A stretch of 64,000 bases of DNA, from positions 26,809,368 through 26,873,367 of the forward strand of contig JABBOT010000005.1 in NCBI GenBank assembly GCA_016165875.1, read 5' to 3'. Made by a program: the position numbers and the translations under genes. The notes under the pieces are model-generated. The model was given only the letters and a program-made list of their open reading frames with translations, was not told the DNA's origin and searched no databases. Of the stretch, positions 1 to 11,730 are shown one piece after another; position 1 is the first letter of the stretch, and every line of letters begins with the position of its first letter. This DNA comes from Acanthopleura granulata (lineage: Eukaryota > Mollusca > Polyplacophora > Chitonida > Chitonidae).

Positions 1-474
1 GGAGCCCATGTGTCGTCAGTGAAAAGTGACGTTTAATTTAACGTACCTAGGAACAGTCAAAATGATGACTGATGTTACATTTGCGCCAGAATGCTAGAAA
101 GCTATTTAAAGACGCAAAATGTCAGTCTTGATTTATTGGATTTTCAGATGAATTGAAGTACCACATATTGATGAAGACCCTTAACGTACAGATATTCAGA
201 ACAGAAAATCCAAACCCCATTCCTCTCCTACCCAATATTCCTGGCTAGTCACTCTTACAATGATGCTGTTTGCGAAACGGCTTGATCTAGTCATGAGCTG
301 ATGCTCGATTTACATCTGTACTGCATGTATGCATCTTACAGTGTGTGTGTATTCTGGTCAGCGTTGTGCTTGATGGGTGTACAGTCACCCTACATACAAA
401 TCAATAAGGCTTATTTATTCCATCTATGACGTGTATTTGCACATTTTGCATTAAACCGCTGTCTCATTAAGGTT
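1..474. other. intergenic or intronic, nothing recognised
   Basis: AT-rich sequence without a credible coding frame. I see only a short GT run near 340-350 and no repeat homologous to others in the window. Confidence 0.5.
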
Positions 475-683
475 CATTAATTTATTTATCTGATTGGTGT
501 TTTAGGTCGTACTCAAGAATAATCACATACGACGGCGGCCAGCATTATGGAGGGAGGAAATCGAGCAGAGCCCGGGGAACCGACGACCATGCGCAGGTTG
601 CTGGCTGACCTTCCCACGAAAGGCCGGAGAGGAAGCCAGCATGAGATGGACGTGACCTGAGAGGCACCTGGATCATTACGCAT
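475..683 (-). mobile_element. SINE family 1, 5'-truncated
   Basis: Read on the minus strand, this is the SINE core followed by the tail. On the plus strand it appears as a short TTTATTTAT tail complement, then the conserved 'actcaagaat', 'gacggcggccagcattatgg' and 'ccatgcgcaggttgctggc' blocks. The tRNA-like head is missing or decayed past about 683. The match to the other copies here (for example 18968-19200 and 37389-37661) is clear by eye. No target-site duplication was identified. Confidence 0.8.
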
Positions 684-2160
684 AATGTGTATTTCCGATC
701 GCTTTCTTTAAAGAAAGAGTAAGCAAATAGTGAACATTACTATTACAAGCCTTAAAACTGTTCTGTTTTCGTTATCCATGTGCAAAACTTTCATATGATT
801 GCTGCTTTGCAGAAAGCATTGAATAATTTGTGCGTCAAGCTGGTTTTGTAAAAGCAGACATATAAGAGCTATGGCCAATGCGTATGACTCACCCGGTGTA
901 CCACTAATTTTTTTTCAAACCCCTCACAGCACTTGTTTTGTTCCCTACTCTCTTTTCAAGTGCATTCACCCTAATATTTTTGCCCAAATGTACCCAGAAA
1001 TGTCTTGCTAGGGCGTTTTTGTATAGGTAGATGTAATAATTATCCCCGTAGGCATGACAACAGCTAATAATTGACATGCATCTAAGAAATAAAGGTTTAA
1101 ATTGTTGCGCAAAATGTCTTAGATGGCAGCCAGCAAAGAAAACGGACGGGCCTACTGTTCGAGGGCGTACCCGCAGAACTTCCCATATGCGACAAAGATT
1201 TGCACAACATACTGCGTCTGTGGTTGTCTCTAAGACCAACGAATACAGCTTCACGGGTGAAGCTGACCGCAGACAATGTACTACCGTACCGTCGGCTTCA
1301 TGCACTCCCGGTAGGATCCCAGATAAGCTGGCTGTTCTACCTCAACAGTCGTCTTAAATCTTTAGAATTAAATCTTAATCAAAACCCTGACTTAATAGAT
1401 TTATGCAACGATGATTAAATAAATCATGTCTGCATACAGCTGTACCTTCGGTTTTATGTTCCGATGTCTTGACGAAACGTCTTCGCTTCGGTATACTTCT
1501 GCCATGATTGGACAATAAAATAATCGCGCAATAATCAATTTGCTGTCACGTGACAGTCGGGTAAACTTGGGTTTTTGCATCACGTGGTTTCGTTTACTCG
1601 GCTTCCCCGACCTTTGGCTAAGGGTCACACGCAGTACGGGAGAGGCCCAAGAAGATGTCGACTTGGAAGTGTATTACTTGGGCTGTCATTTTGCCATAGG
1701 ATGGGGACATGTCCAAAGATTTTCTTTGCAACCACTTATTGACAAATCAAAATCACTGTGGCACTCGATCTACTTGTAGCTTGAATTCTTGTGACGTTTC
1801 TAGCTGAAATCCCCGGGTCACGTGACTGCGACAACTGCAGCCAAAGACAGCGACCAACCCATCGAAGTGAAGGCAAGTGCGCCGAAATCGTTTGATTTTG
1901 TCTTACTTATTGCAGTAGGGAACGTGTTGTGTCCTGACAGAAACCAGTTTTACGCAGGTCAGGACAAAATCACATCGCTCGAAACCCGATGTTCTGCAGC
2001 CGATAGTCACAGATCTGTTGGCCAATCTATTTAATACCAGAAGTGAGTGTGGCTCGGTATGTCAGTTCATCATTGGATCAATTAAGCAACATTATTGCGG
2101 ATACAACGAAAGGTTTCAAGCAAGGAATCGTGGAGCTCTCCGTGTAAGACCAGGTTTCAA
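684..2160. other. intergenic or intronic, short palindrome only
   Basis: No coding region recognised; the open frames here are under 135 codons and lack domains. A small perfect-arm palindrome lies at 1247-1264, with arms AGCTTCAC and GTGAAGCT around GG. Confidence 0.5.
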
Positions 2161-2275
2161 ATTCGCCTCATTCTTAGTCCAACAATTTAAACAAGTCCAA
2201 TTCTTAGTCACAATTTAAACAACATAGACCCTAAAATTAAACCGTAAATGTTACATTATAACTTCACTCACAACA
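2161..2275. repeat. dispersed repeat, copy 1 of a local pair
   Basis: The block beginning GTCACAATTTAAACAACATA at 2207 and running to about 2270 recurs at 3244-3305 with a few substitutions. Just upstream, 'attcttagtc...aatttaaacaa' is itself duplicated in tandem (about 2171 and 2200). It is probably part of an AT-rich non-autonomous element. The family was not identified. Confidence 0.6.
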
Positions 2276-3119
2276 CCACCCCACGTTACATTGCATGCAG
2301 AAGGTGTACAACGCTTAGTCACCGATTGACGATTTTTCGTCGCACCGAACAGCGCCGCGATATGGCACGAGTATGTGAAGGTACCCTTATGAATGGCCTG
2401 TACAAACTCAGTATACGGTAACTGATGTGACATCTCAATCATACTCTGCCATTAGAACTTGAGATTATTGTCCAGGTTACTGGCGACCATTATGTGAATG
2501 TGGTTTAAGGACAAGTGTAAGCTTCTAAATCAGAATATATCATGACGTCAAAGCAAAACATATTGTCCTATCACTCACTGGGACAGCCTGGCGAAATGTG
2601 AATGATTAAGCTTTAACCAATAAACTTCATGCAAGACCACCCTATAGAACATCGATTGCCTCCAAAGTCCCGATAGCAATCGAATACGGAGAAGACATAA
2701 AATACTCCATAATGTTACTGACGACGCATCTCGTGTGACCCAGTCATTGCAAGTCAAGGAATGTTAACCAACCCACAACTGCCAGCTGTTGAGTTATTAA
2801 AAGAAACTAGGGTTAAAACTGAAAGTTTCTGGCGTTGTATGACGGGGATTTGATCTGCTTAAGCAGAAGACAACAGAAGACAAGAGACAGATTATAAAGG
2901 CGATATGTCTGAATGCGCAGTCTGTGTTTTGCGCTAGAGTTGTGCTTAAATCCCTTGAGGACGTTAGTTAACTATACAAAGTAAAATGAATCAGTAGAAT
3001 TACTTGTACAGACTGACTCGAAGCGCTTCTGATATTTGTCGGCATCCATCCATATTTCAAATGATTCATAACATCGGATGGGACTATGCCATGGCTTTGG
3101 TGCGTTTAGAAAATACCAA
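2276..3119. other. intergenic or intronic, nothing recognised
   Basis: No supported gene or RNA. The short frames on either strand have no recognisable motif. Confidence 0.5.
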
Positions 3120-3320
3120 GGGCCGATTCCATTAAGCAAGTTTTTCACCAGTCAAAGTGTGAAGTTTAATTTAAACATTTCCTTTTGGACTCCTCAAAGT
3201 TAAAATTGGAAATACTTGACATCTGTTATGTTAAAATAGACCTGTCACAATTTAAACAACATAGACCGTAAAATTAAATCGTAAGTCTTACATTTTAACT
3301 TCAGTGAACGATCACTTTAT
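3120..3320. repeat. dispersed repeat, copy 2, with weak inverted ends
   Basis: Contains the second copy (3244-3305) of the block at 2207-2270. The left part has 'gtgtgaagtttaatttaaac' (about 3158-3180) and the right part has 'acattttaacttcagtg' (about 3290-3306). These are approximately inverse complements, so the element may be foldback or MITE-like. The boundaries are uncertain. Confidence 0.5.
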
Positions 3321-5871
3321 GGCACTGGCCCCGGCATAGGTATTAGCCTTACTGGACTGTGTAGAAACAACCCATTGTTGATGGCATATGTTAAGTTGGC
3401 TCCAACGACGTCATATTCTCCAGACAACATAGTCCATATATGGTAATGGTTATCCAATATCTAGTACTTGTGTAGCACATCTATATCCAATGATATTTAT
3501 CCCAATCGGCATAAAACGGCTTCATTCTGCTTGTGGCCTAAGCACCCCGCAAACTTGGTTCCTTTGCTTTGTTTACATGTTATTATTTACATAAATGTGA
3601 TGCCAACACAAGCCCTTTGGGTAATTTTAGAACACTAACTAAAACTCTTTTGCAATCATCATCACTGCATGTTTACCTAATTCTGCATAAACCGTGTTGT
3701 CAGGGGTGTGTATAGTTGCTATTATGTAAGCATTTACATTGAACGGTTAGAATAAAACCCTAAATGAGGTAAATTTACAAAGAGGTTGTGCTTCAACGGT
3801 TACTTGTGACCATTTGCAAACTAATACGTTTTCGTGTCTCCTCTGGTTTTACTGTGTTTCTTGTTCTACGTTATAATAGTTTTTAGAAATATAATTTTAG
3901 TGATAAATAAGATGTAAATAATTAAACACCAATCATGCTAAGGCTGTTATTTTTAGAACTAGTATCTATGATGTGAATTCTAATTACTAGTGCCTGCGAT
4001 TTTTAGACATGTAGATCTTTGATTCAAATAAATAAAATAAATAAAAAATGAGGTGAGCTGGTAACTCCTACAATCGCACAGCAGGTAGCTGAGTTCTTAT
4101 CGCAAACGAATGTGATCGGTTATCTGCAAGGGCACGCGAGGAGCACAAGAGGCTGAAGCCGCTCTGGTCACCCAGTGGCCTTTGGAGCAGGCGGAATGGT
4201 CATGAGGTGCTTCAGCTTTATCGATCCCTACTCCGGTTAGTCTCTTAACGTTGTCGCTCATGAATTCTCCCCAAACCCAGCGAAGGCATCTCGACTCACG
4301 TGGTCGATGACACAGCTATCTAGAGGTCACCTGCGGGGTCAAGCTGCCTGATTTGTGAGTAATTATGAGTGATACACCTGTAACTTACAGATGGGAATCC
4401 GTTTACTATAGCATGGTCTCGTGTTTGACAAGATGTTACAGAGGGAGTGTCAGCTGTCATTCCTTGCCACTCGCAGCAGGTTTTCAACAATGAAATTCAC
4501 TAACACACTTGGTAGTTAGGAATTAGTTTCAGTAAAAGGAGGCGTAACTAGTTTATCACTGGTTGCAAAAATACTGAAGTATCAACAGATGATGCTGAAG
4601 TAGACGATATTCTTATTATTGGCAGATAAATACCGGACACAAATTAACAGTTAGCACTTAAACGATGAAATTTAACTCGATGGGACAGAAACCAATTAAA
4701 CCTTGTCGACATTTTCTGGAAACGTAGTTAGACAGACGTTGCACAAATTTTAACCACCCAGTTGGCTCTATAGAAAAATGTTTTTGGACCAAAACATAGG
4801 GCGTTCATATAAGAAGTCTTAATGAGTATTTTTAAAGAAGATACAGTCATGAAACACAATTTGATAAGGATGAATCTAGTCTGCTAGAAGCAAACAAAAT
4901 CTTTTGTTCACAGAACCCTTTGCAACCAGCTGGGAAATCGTCCCCCGGTGTTGTAGAAGTGAGGTGTAGTTTTTTCGTGCAGAAAAGGGTGAAAATCTAC
5001 ATTCATGTGAAGCACAATTACTATGTCACATATCTGTGGAAAAATGGAGTGGTGTGATTCATACTCTCTGTTTTATCAGAAGGCAAAAGCAATGTCAAAG
5101 GCAGATTTTGCTATTTGGGGGCGTTTTGCTGAGGGAATTTCCATAAAAATATGATTATTTGAATCAAAATTATTTGTACTTATTTCATATCTAACTGGAG
5201 AGTTCTAACGTATTGTGAAGTATTTTCATGTTATGAAAAGTATCATTCATGTTATTTCACACAATCATGTATTTGCAAATCCCAAAAAAATGAACTATTT
5301 TCTATGACCATTGAAATTGTATATTTACCATAACAGTTCATTGTACCTGCAGTTCACCATAAGAATGTCCAACAAAGTGTCAGTCACATACTGACGGTAT
5401 AATTCGTAAGACAAAACTGATTTCAAGTCCAAGTTCTTAAAGGTCTTACTTGAGGAGAAAATTATTGTGTAAAAAGACATTATGGATGCTCATGGCTAGC
5501 AACGAATATTTTTTTTATTGCTGGTTTATTGCACGGCAAGACCTGTTATATAACAACTTTAACCGCATTGCGGAGAAGTCCTTGCCTTTCTCCAGTAAAT
5601 CTGTCACTCTGAGTAGGTTGGCAATTGGCCTGAGCGACATGGGAATGATTTACCGTCTAGTTGCAAGGGGTCTATTAAACATACATGTTTGTAGAATATA
5701 TACATATACCATTAAATCTTAGCTGTTATGGGTGTCTAAGAAAATGAGCATGCAGCCGATCATCCGCGCAGGCCCCTGTTATGTGTGCCTATAGATGTGA
5801 GTAAAACGTATAGGCTGGGTCTAGCAAGCCGGCCTGTCACTGGCCACAGTAGTTGTTCTATAGGGGTGAAG
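3321..5871. other. intergenic or intronic; A/T microsatellite and one GC-richer block
   Basis: No gene is supported. A short (AAAT)n-like run lies at about 4024-4048. From about 4070 to 4350 the base composition is visibly richer in G+C than its surroundings, but every frame is broken and I recognise nothing in it. The frame at 5450-5722 has no domain. Confidence 0.45.
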
Positions 5872-5906
5872 GTACGCCGTACTCAAGAATATTTCACTTG
5901 TAATTC
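5872..5906 (-). mobile_element. SINE family 1, 3' fragment
   Basis: The plus strand shows 'gtacgccgtactcaagaatatttcactt', the complement of the conserved 3' part of SINE family 1. Only about 35 bases are recognisable. Confidence 0.6.
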
Positions 5907-6658
5907 CAGTTTTCGTCTTCATTTTCCGAGGATATCTGTTGTGGTTTACCACGGCATTTACTGGATATTCTGCTAGTATGACATTCTGACGTTAGGTATT
6001 TGGGTAGTGTTGAACGGAATATTGGCCCTATGCTTGCATCTTAGGGAGAACTGAAAGACGCACTCAAGACATTTTTCTTGTTTGTATATGTAAATAAATA
6101 AGACGTCGTTCTGGGGGTCTGAACGGCAAGAGGTGGTCGGCAATGCTCCCTCTTGTACGTCTTACAAGGATTCCGCTGTAGAAAACTTACCATCCCCTTC
6201 ATGACTTGCCGCAAAAGTGGTGTGTTGAAGCTAGCTTTAGCTGAGTTACATGTTTTTCCTTAGGACGCCTTACAAATTACTGCAATGGCTCTCTATATAC
6301 ACATATATGTGTAAAAATCGGAAATGCTCTTGCTGTATTAGTTTATGCATGTTTATGCACAATCCGTATGCCATTTGATTAGTTTATTTGACTATTGTTT
6401 TACTCTGTGGTGAAAATTTTGAATTGATAGGGTGGCCGTCGGCAATAAAGGGTGAAAATAACCGGAACGATCATGGAAAATCACACCCCTGTATGTTATA
6501 CACAGACATGCACTCTCCACAACTGGAAGAGAAGCAGTCTTCAACCAACTTGACACTGTGCAAACGGTAACGCTAGCTTTGTCTACCACTTATTGTCAGC
6601 AAGGCCTCACTGGTAGTGAGAACAGCGGGGAATCTCCACAGTCCCTGTAGCAGTTTCT
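5907..6658. other. intergenic or intronic, nothing recognised
   Basis: No gene, RNA or repeat recognised. The 60-codon frames near 6390-6590 on both strands overlap one another and have no motif. Confidence 0.5.
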
Positions 6659-7257
6659 AAGGGCACCACTATCGGAGAGGAAAAATGATACAGAAATGGC
6701 TTGTTCAACTCTCAGACAGCGATACCCCTTACACAAGATCAAACAAAGAAACAAGAAGAACACCTTCAATACATATATTTGAACAAAATAGACAAATAGT
6801 TCAACTGACAATGACATACAAAAACAATACAAATAATTACAGAAATATGTTGTGTTTTACTGATGAGAGCGTCAAAAACGGGATAGAATATTCCGGCTGC
6901 CACAGGCGAGCCAGTCCACGTCACAATAGAATCCACGGTTCTTGGGAATTCTTGAATCGAAGGGCGACAGTCCTGTAAGTGACGAACGGTAGGGTATGGC
7001 ACGCCGATGATGTCCAATTGCCAGTGAAGGTGTAACTTCTCATGGCGGGCGGGTTGACAGTAGCGTCCGAGGAGCCGAGCTGATGATGTATGTTTCAGTC
7101 CTCAGAAATATACACAAAGTTAATTTCAGGGTAAACTGGATTCCAGTGCAGTTCACAACATACACAGAGTGAATAATGTAGGTCTGACACAGACACGGTT
7201 AGAAGAAAACAAATACAAAAACTATAATACAATATTTGAAAGACGGGATTCGTAACA
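6659..7257 (-). mobile_element. LTR-like interspersed repeat, copy A (internally deleted)
   Basis: Read on the minus strand, the copy starts TGTTACGAATCCCG at 7257. It parallels copy B (28301-29331) at both ends but lacks about 300 bp of B's interior, including the TATA box. Homology ends at 'AGTGGTGCCCTT' near 6659, as in B. A frame on this strand (start 7017, about 83 codons) has a hydrophobic C-terminal stretch and partly matches the larger frame in B. It is shifted relative to B, so it looks decayed. The element type is inferred from the 5' terminus only; no partner LTR or internal gene is seen. Confidence 0.6.
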
Positions 7258-10200
7258 TGGGCGTCTTAGGGAATGTTTGTAGTGCTCGCAATCCATTTGT
7301 AAATGTCGGCAGTTTCACTCACAGATGCAGACTAACTCATATAATATTGTCATTGTCATCGATCTGTTTCGCTGTAAGCGAAATAAAATAGAATATGAAT
7401 AACAACCAAAGTCCTCGTGTCGGGCCTATTTATCAGCTGTCCGTTAGATCTTATCGGTCCACTGTCTCCCAGAGGAAAAGCTTAGAGTATGTCACAAGTG
7501 AAAAGGTTCACCATTCGCACATCGCTAGTTTACCTCGGGCCGTGGTTTTTTCCACCATAATACACTTGCAGACATTGAGAACCTCCCAGTCACAGGTGAT
7601 TGATACTAACACTTATAATAACCAGATCTCCATAATTTTAGGGATCTTAAACCATGAAAATGGGTTTGAAAATGCCTCACTAACCCATACTCTGGTTGAC
7701 CTATGGTGTTTGAGTTTACATTTAATAAATAAATCTAGATCAGAAATACCTGTAAATAACTGCCAGTGTGTGCAGCTGAAGTATTAAACAGTATTTTGAC
7801 ATTTCCTATCGAGTGTTTGAGATGTATGCTCTTATATCCATATGCACTGTAAGAAAAGTACATGTGTCCCGGTATTTCTACGAGGGTTTTACCACTACGG
7901 TCGCTTAAGTGGTAAAACACCCGTTACAGGAGAAACGCGCTCTGTGTGGGGTTCACATATTATTTCATACGACGATATTACGGGCGTAATGACTCTGGGT
8001 AGACAATTTGAGAAATTGTGCTATATATATTTCCATACTATTTATCTGGTAATAAATATGTACCAGCAGCTATATGCATGTAAAGCTTTGTCCAGTACTA
8101 GCTGGCACCCATAGAGTATTGAACTGGTTTTCATGCAGGATCTTTCAAACGCGCCTTTCTGCAGTTCAGGTGTTTAGCGTGCCACTGTACCGTTCACGTC
8201 TCATTTATAATGTTCTCTTATCAATAGATGAGCGCCCTTTGATATCGGTCGTGAGATAATAAGACTTCAGTAGTGTTTTGGCTTAGTTCCACGCGATATA
8301 TAGGCGATAAAGAATACGTACAATATATATATGTCGTCTCAGTGGGGCTATCTGGAGTGTGAGCAGCTTACGGCCTATTAAGCCACACCTTGGCTGACAA
8401 AATGCTAAAGTAGATGTCGATCCTGGTTTTGGTGAAATAGAAGTCTACCAGGTAACCAAGCAGTCGTTCCGCGTGACCAGCCCTGGACATTTCTTTTACA
8501 TTGTACATAAATGCTGGTGTTCTCACTTTTTGTTTTCTTGCGCAAAATGTTTTATTTAATGTAAACTGTTCAAACTGAATATGTCTTGACTTTGTAGTTT
8601 CCTTTGCTCCCCTGGAATGTGGTGACCTGAACTCTTCTAACTATAATATTTCTTATCCAAATAAAGTTCAGATATTGGCAAAGATCTGACAGGGACATGG
8701 ACTATCGGCCTTTTTACACAGAGAATGTCAGCGGCAAAGTATGTGGGTGACTCAGAGATTGTCTGCGAAATATTATAGCTTTAGGCCTCTATGACCTTTC
8801 TGCCTCTATAATTCACGCAATTTCATCACCACACCAAATTGCCTCTTTCACACAGAAATTAATGACTGTGTTACACTTATCAGCAGGTGTCATGCACAGC
8901 AAGTTGAAGTTTACTTTTTGCTCTCCTGCAAGTATATGGTGACACATACAACGCGGATTATGTTCAAGAATGTGTGTTCTATATTCAAGTCTGAATGTTT
9001 GGGTTTTCTACACGGTGTAAATGTATTTATCCCGCTGAGAGCGATAACAAAACACATATTCTGGGAATAAGGCATTCATTTTTGAATATCACCATCTTGA
9101 GACGCAAATACATCACGTCTGCGAGAATAAATTTTACAAACAGAAGAAGAGTGGTTTGTACAGGCTTCACCTCCCCCTGGGGCTGAAGGAAGTAGGAGAT
9201 ATTTTGCTGCAATGGTTAGCTTTATGGTATAAAGCATGCTCTCCCTTATAACTTTCAGTGAACTTGTGGACAGTGGCCAGCTCTGTAAAACCTTGAGATT
9301 TTCGACACTCCTGTTGCTATGTAATTAGTAGTTGAAATGAAAAGATTAACTTCAAGGGCTCGTTGAAATTTCTTTCAGAGGCATCCGGAAGTAAGGTTAT
9401 TGAAACCACTCGAATTGGCCAACGTGCACTGTGCCAGCAGTGTCTTCGATGAATCGTGCACTTTTTATTCCAGTTCACCAACAATTGCCTTCAGACGGCT
9501 TGCTGAAATAAACTGCCGGCGGCCCGGATCGTATAAAGGCATCATAGAAAAAAGCAGTTAACGTTACCTCAAGAGAATTAAACCCACAGTCGTGTCTAGC
9601 TTGCAAAGAAATGAAGAAAGCCACTCCTGGGCCATTGCCCCTGGGATTGTCATTATGTAGACCGGATTACAGCTGTTTTTCCATCAAGGCGCAAAGATTT
9701 GATAGGGGATCGATGCATTCCAGCAGCATCATGAGAAGGGACACAGAAGACGAGGGGACTAGAGACGGGAGATGGAAGCAGATTAGCGGCTCGCCTGGTG
9801 AATACCACTGGTGGATCACACTTCACAACCCGACTAGTACACGAACTCAGCTCGGAAGGAAATTCTAACGTTTCACTGCTCGTACCGCAATATTAATACC
9901 CATCAACGAACGATAATAACACGTCCTGTTTCCACAGGCTGTAAATTATTTCTGTGCCGTGTAGGATAGTCTTTCTGAAATTTGCTATTTTTCCGTTTTC
10001 TCATGTTAGGCTTTAAGTTTGTCCTCAATGTTTAGTGTATTGAACTTATTTGTAAAAGAAATTTTAGTTGAGCTTTTTCCAACCTTTCACATAATTACTT
10101 ATGTTATTATTTTTATCGCCATTCTTCGCCGTATATTTTCATAGATCAATGCAATGTTGGTCATTTTAAAGGAGGCAGGGATACGGATACCCAGCTTAAA

Positions 10201-11407
10201 CCACTGATCTTTAACAAGTCACCTATAAACAATTTCAGCTGTTACGCATACGGACTTGCGGGCAATATTGATGGAAGACAAGCGTGGCAGCTCTCGACAA
10301 CTTATTGATAATTTAGGATCTGCATTATTTGGCTGGGAGGTGCAATATTAAATGTAATTTGTATTTTTACAATATAGTATGGATTTGTCATAAACATGTC
10401 AGTTGTTCGGTCATTGTACAGTGTAATTTAGTATATCATATCTCGTTATATTTCATATTGATTTATCCGCACTATATATGTATGTCCAACTACTCGATTA
10501 AACAGTCAGATTTAGGCAGACTGACAAGCGTCGTGAAACCATTGATTGAGTGACTCCGTTAAAAGCACACTCACTAAAAATCACCTAAATCCCCCTCCTC
10601 GAGGCCCGCCTATCTCCAAGACAATTCAACCCAGTACATACCATAATCTTAATCAAGAATATGAGAGAAGCGGCTTACGAGGTTATTCAATATAGATTTC
10701 AAGCAATGTTGGTAATGAGTACAGATATGCTGTTTAGCCGCTGACAATTTCATTCTTCTGGGCGTAGAGAACAGAGTACAGGGCAAATCATTGATTTTGC
10801 TGTTGAAGCGGTAACCCATTTCCTAGTCTGCTTTCACTATCTAAACAAATCATCTGTTTGGTTCGAGACGGCTAAGGCTCCACGTTGCTAGAAAGAAGGT
10901 AAGCCCCTCAATCCCGCGTGGCTACAAACCTTTGATCATGACTGGCCTGCCACGGGTGGAACCACCGCTAGTCTAATCATTCTGTCTCATCTAGTTGAAC
11001 CCCTACGTTTCCGGCATGAGGTGCAGGTCAGGGAATTCCCTCCTATTAATCACACTTCATCCTTGGGCAAAGTTCGCTCACACATAGGATATTGGCAGGG
11101 TTGTAACAGATTTAAACCTACTGGTACGTTACCCTGCTCCAATGCCCAAATTCGTAAATAAGTTCAGATGATGTTTACACATTTGTGTACGAGAAATCGT
11201 GGAGCGCAGCGCTTAACTTTCTATTTCAGGTGTAATTATTAACAGCAATATAAAAAATAATGCTCCCAAACTTACAACATCTTTCGAAGTTCACTCTATT
11301 GGCAAAACACACGTCTTGGATCTTGCACTGATATTACTTGACCATACATTCTCTCTAGTTACCCCTATCAGGAATGGAAGTTCAATCTACCAAGTTAAGC
11401 CCAGATC
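7258..11407. other. intergenic or intronic; one short hairpin
   Basis: No supported gene. An 11-bp perfect inverted repeat lies at 7886-7896 and 7908-7918 (GTTTTACCACT with AGTGGTAAAAC, 11-nt loop). The frames at 7395-7787, 7842-8114 and 9611-9868 have no family signature and no splice context that I can defend. Confidence 0.5.
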
Positions 11408-11572
11408 ACGCTGGCTTCCTCTGGTATGTGAAAAGGCCGGTCAGCAACCTGCGGGTGGCCGTGGGTTTACCCCGGGATCTGCCCGGTTTCCTCCCACAAT
11501 AAGACCACAGTGGTATAAGTGAAATATTCTTGAGTACAGCGTAAAACACCAATGAAGCCAAACAAACAAATA
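11408..11572 (+). mobile_element. SINE family 1, head missing
   Basis: Plus-strand copy with 'gctggcttcctctgg', 'ggtcagcaacctgcgggtggccgtgggttt', 'ctgcccggtttcctcccac' and 'ataagtgaaatattcttgag', ending in a CCAATGAAG...AAACAAACAAATA tail. The tRNA-like head is absent. Confidence 0.8.
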
Positions 11573-11639
11573 CTGAGTTAAGCCTTAAACGAACCCCGAG
11601 AAATGGGATTCCATCTTGTGACTTCATTGGTCAGGAGCC

Positions 11640-11730
11640 GTGGGTTATTTGATTGTTGTTTAACGCCATACCCGGGGATGTTTCACTTTTGACGGTCCGT
11701 TTTATGGGTGGAGAAAATTGGAGTGCTCGG
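11640..11730 (-). mobile_element. SINE family 1, decayed 3' part
   Basis: The plus strand shows 'ttatttgattgttgtttaacgccatac', then 'gatgtttcac', then 'ttatgggtgga...aattgg'. This is a strongly diverged copy of the tail and core complement. It faces the copy at 11408-11572. Confidence 0.5.
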
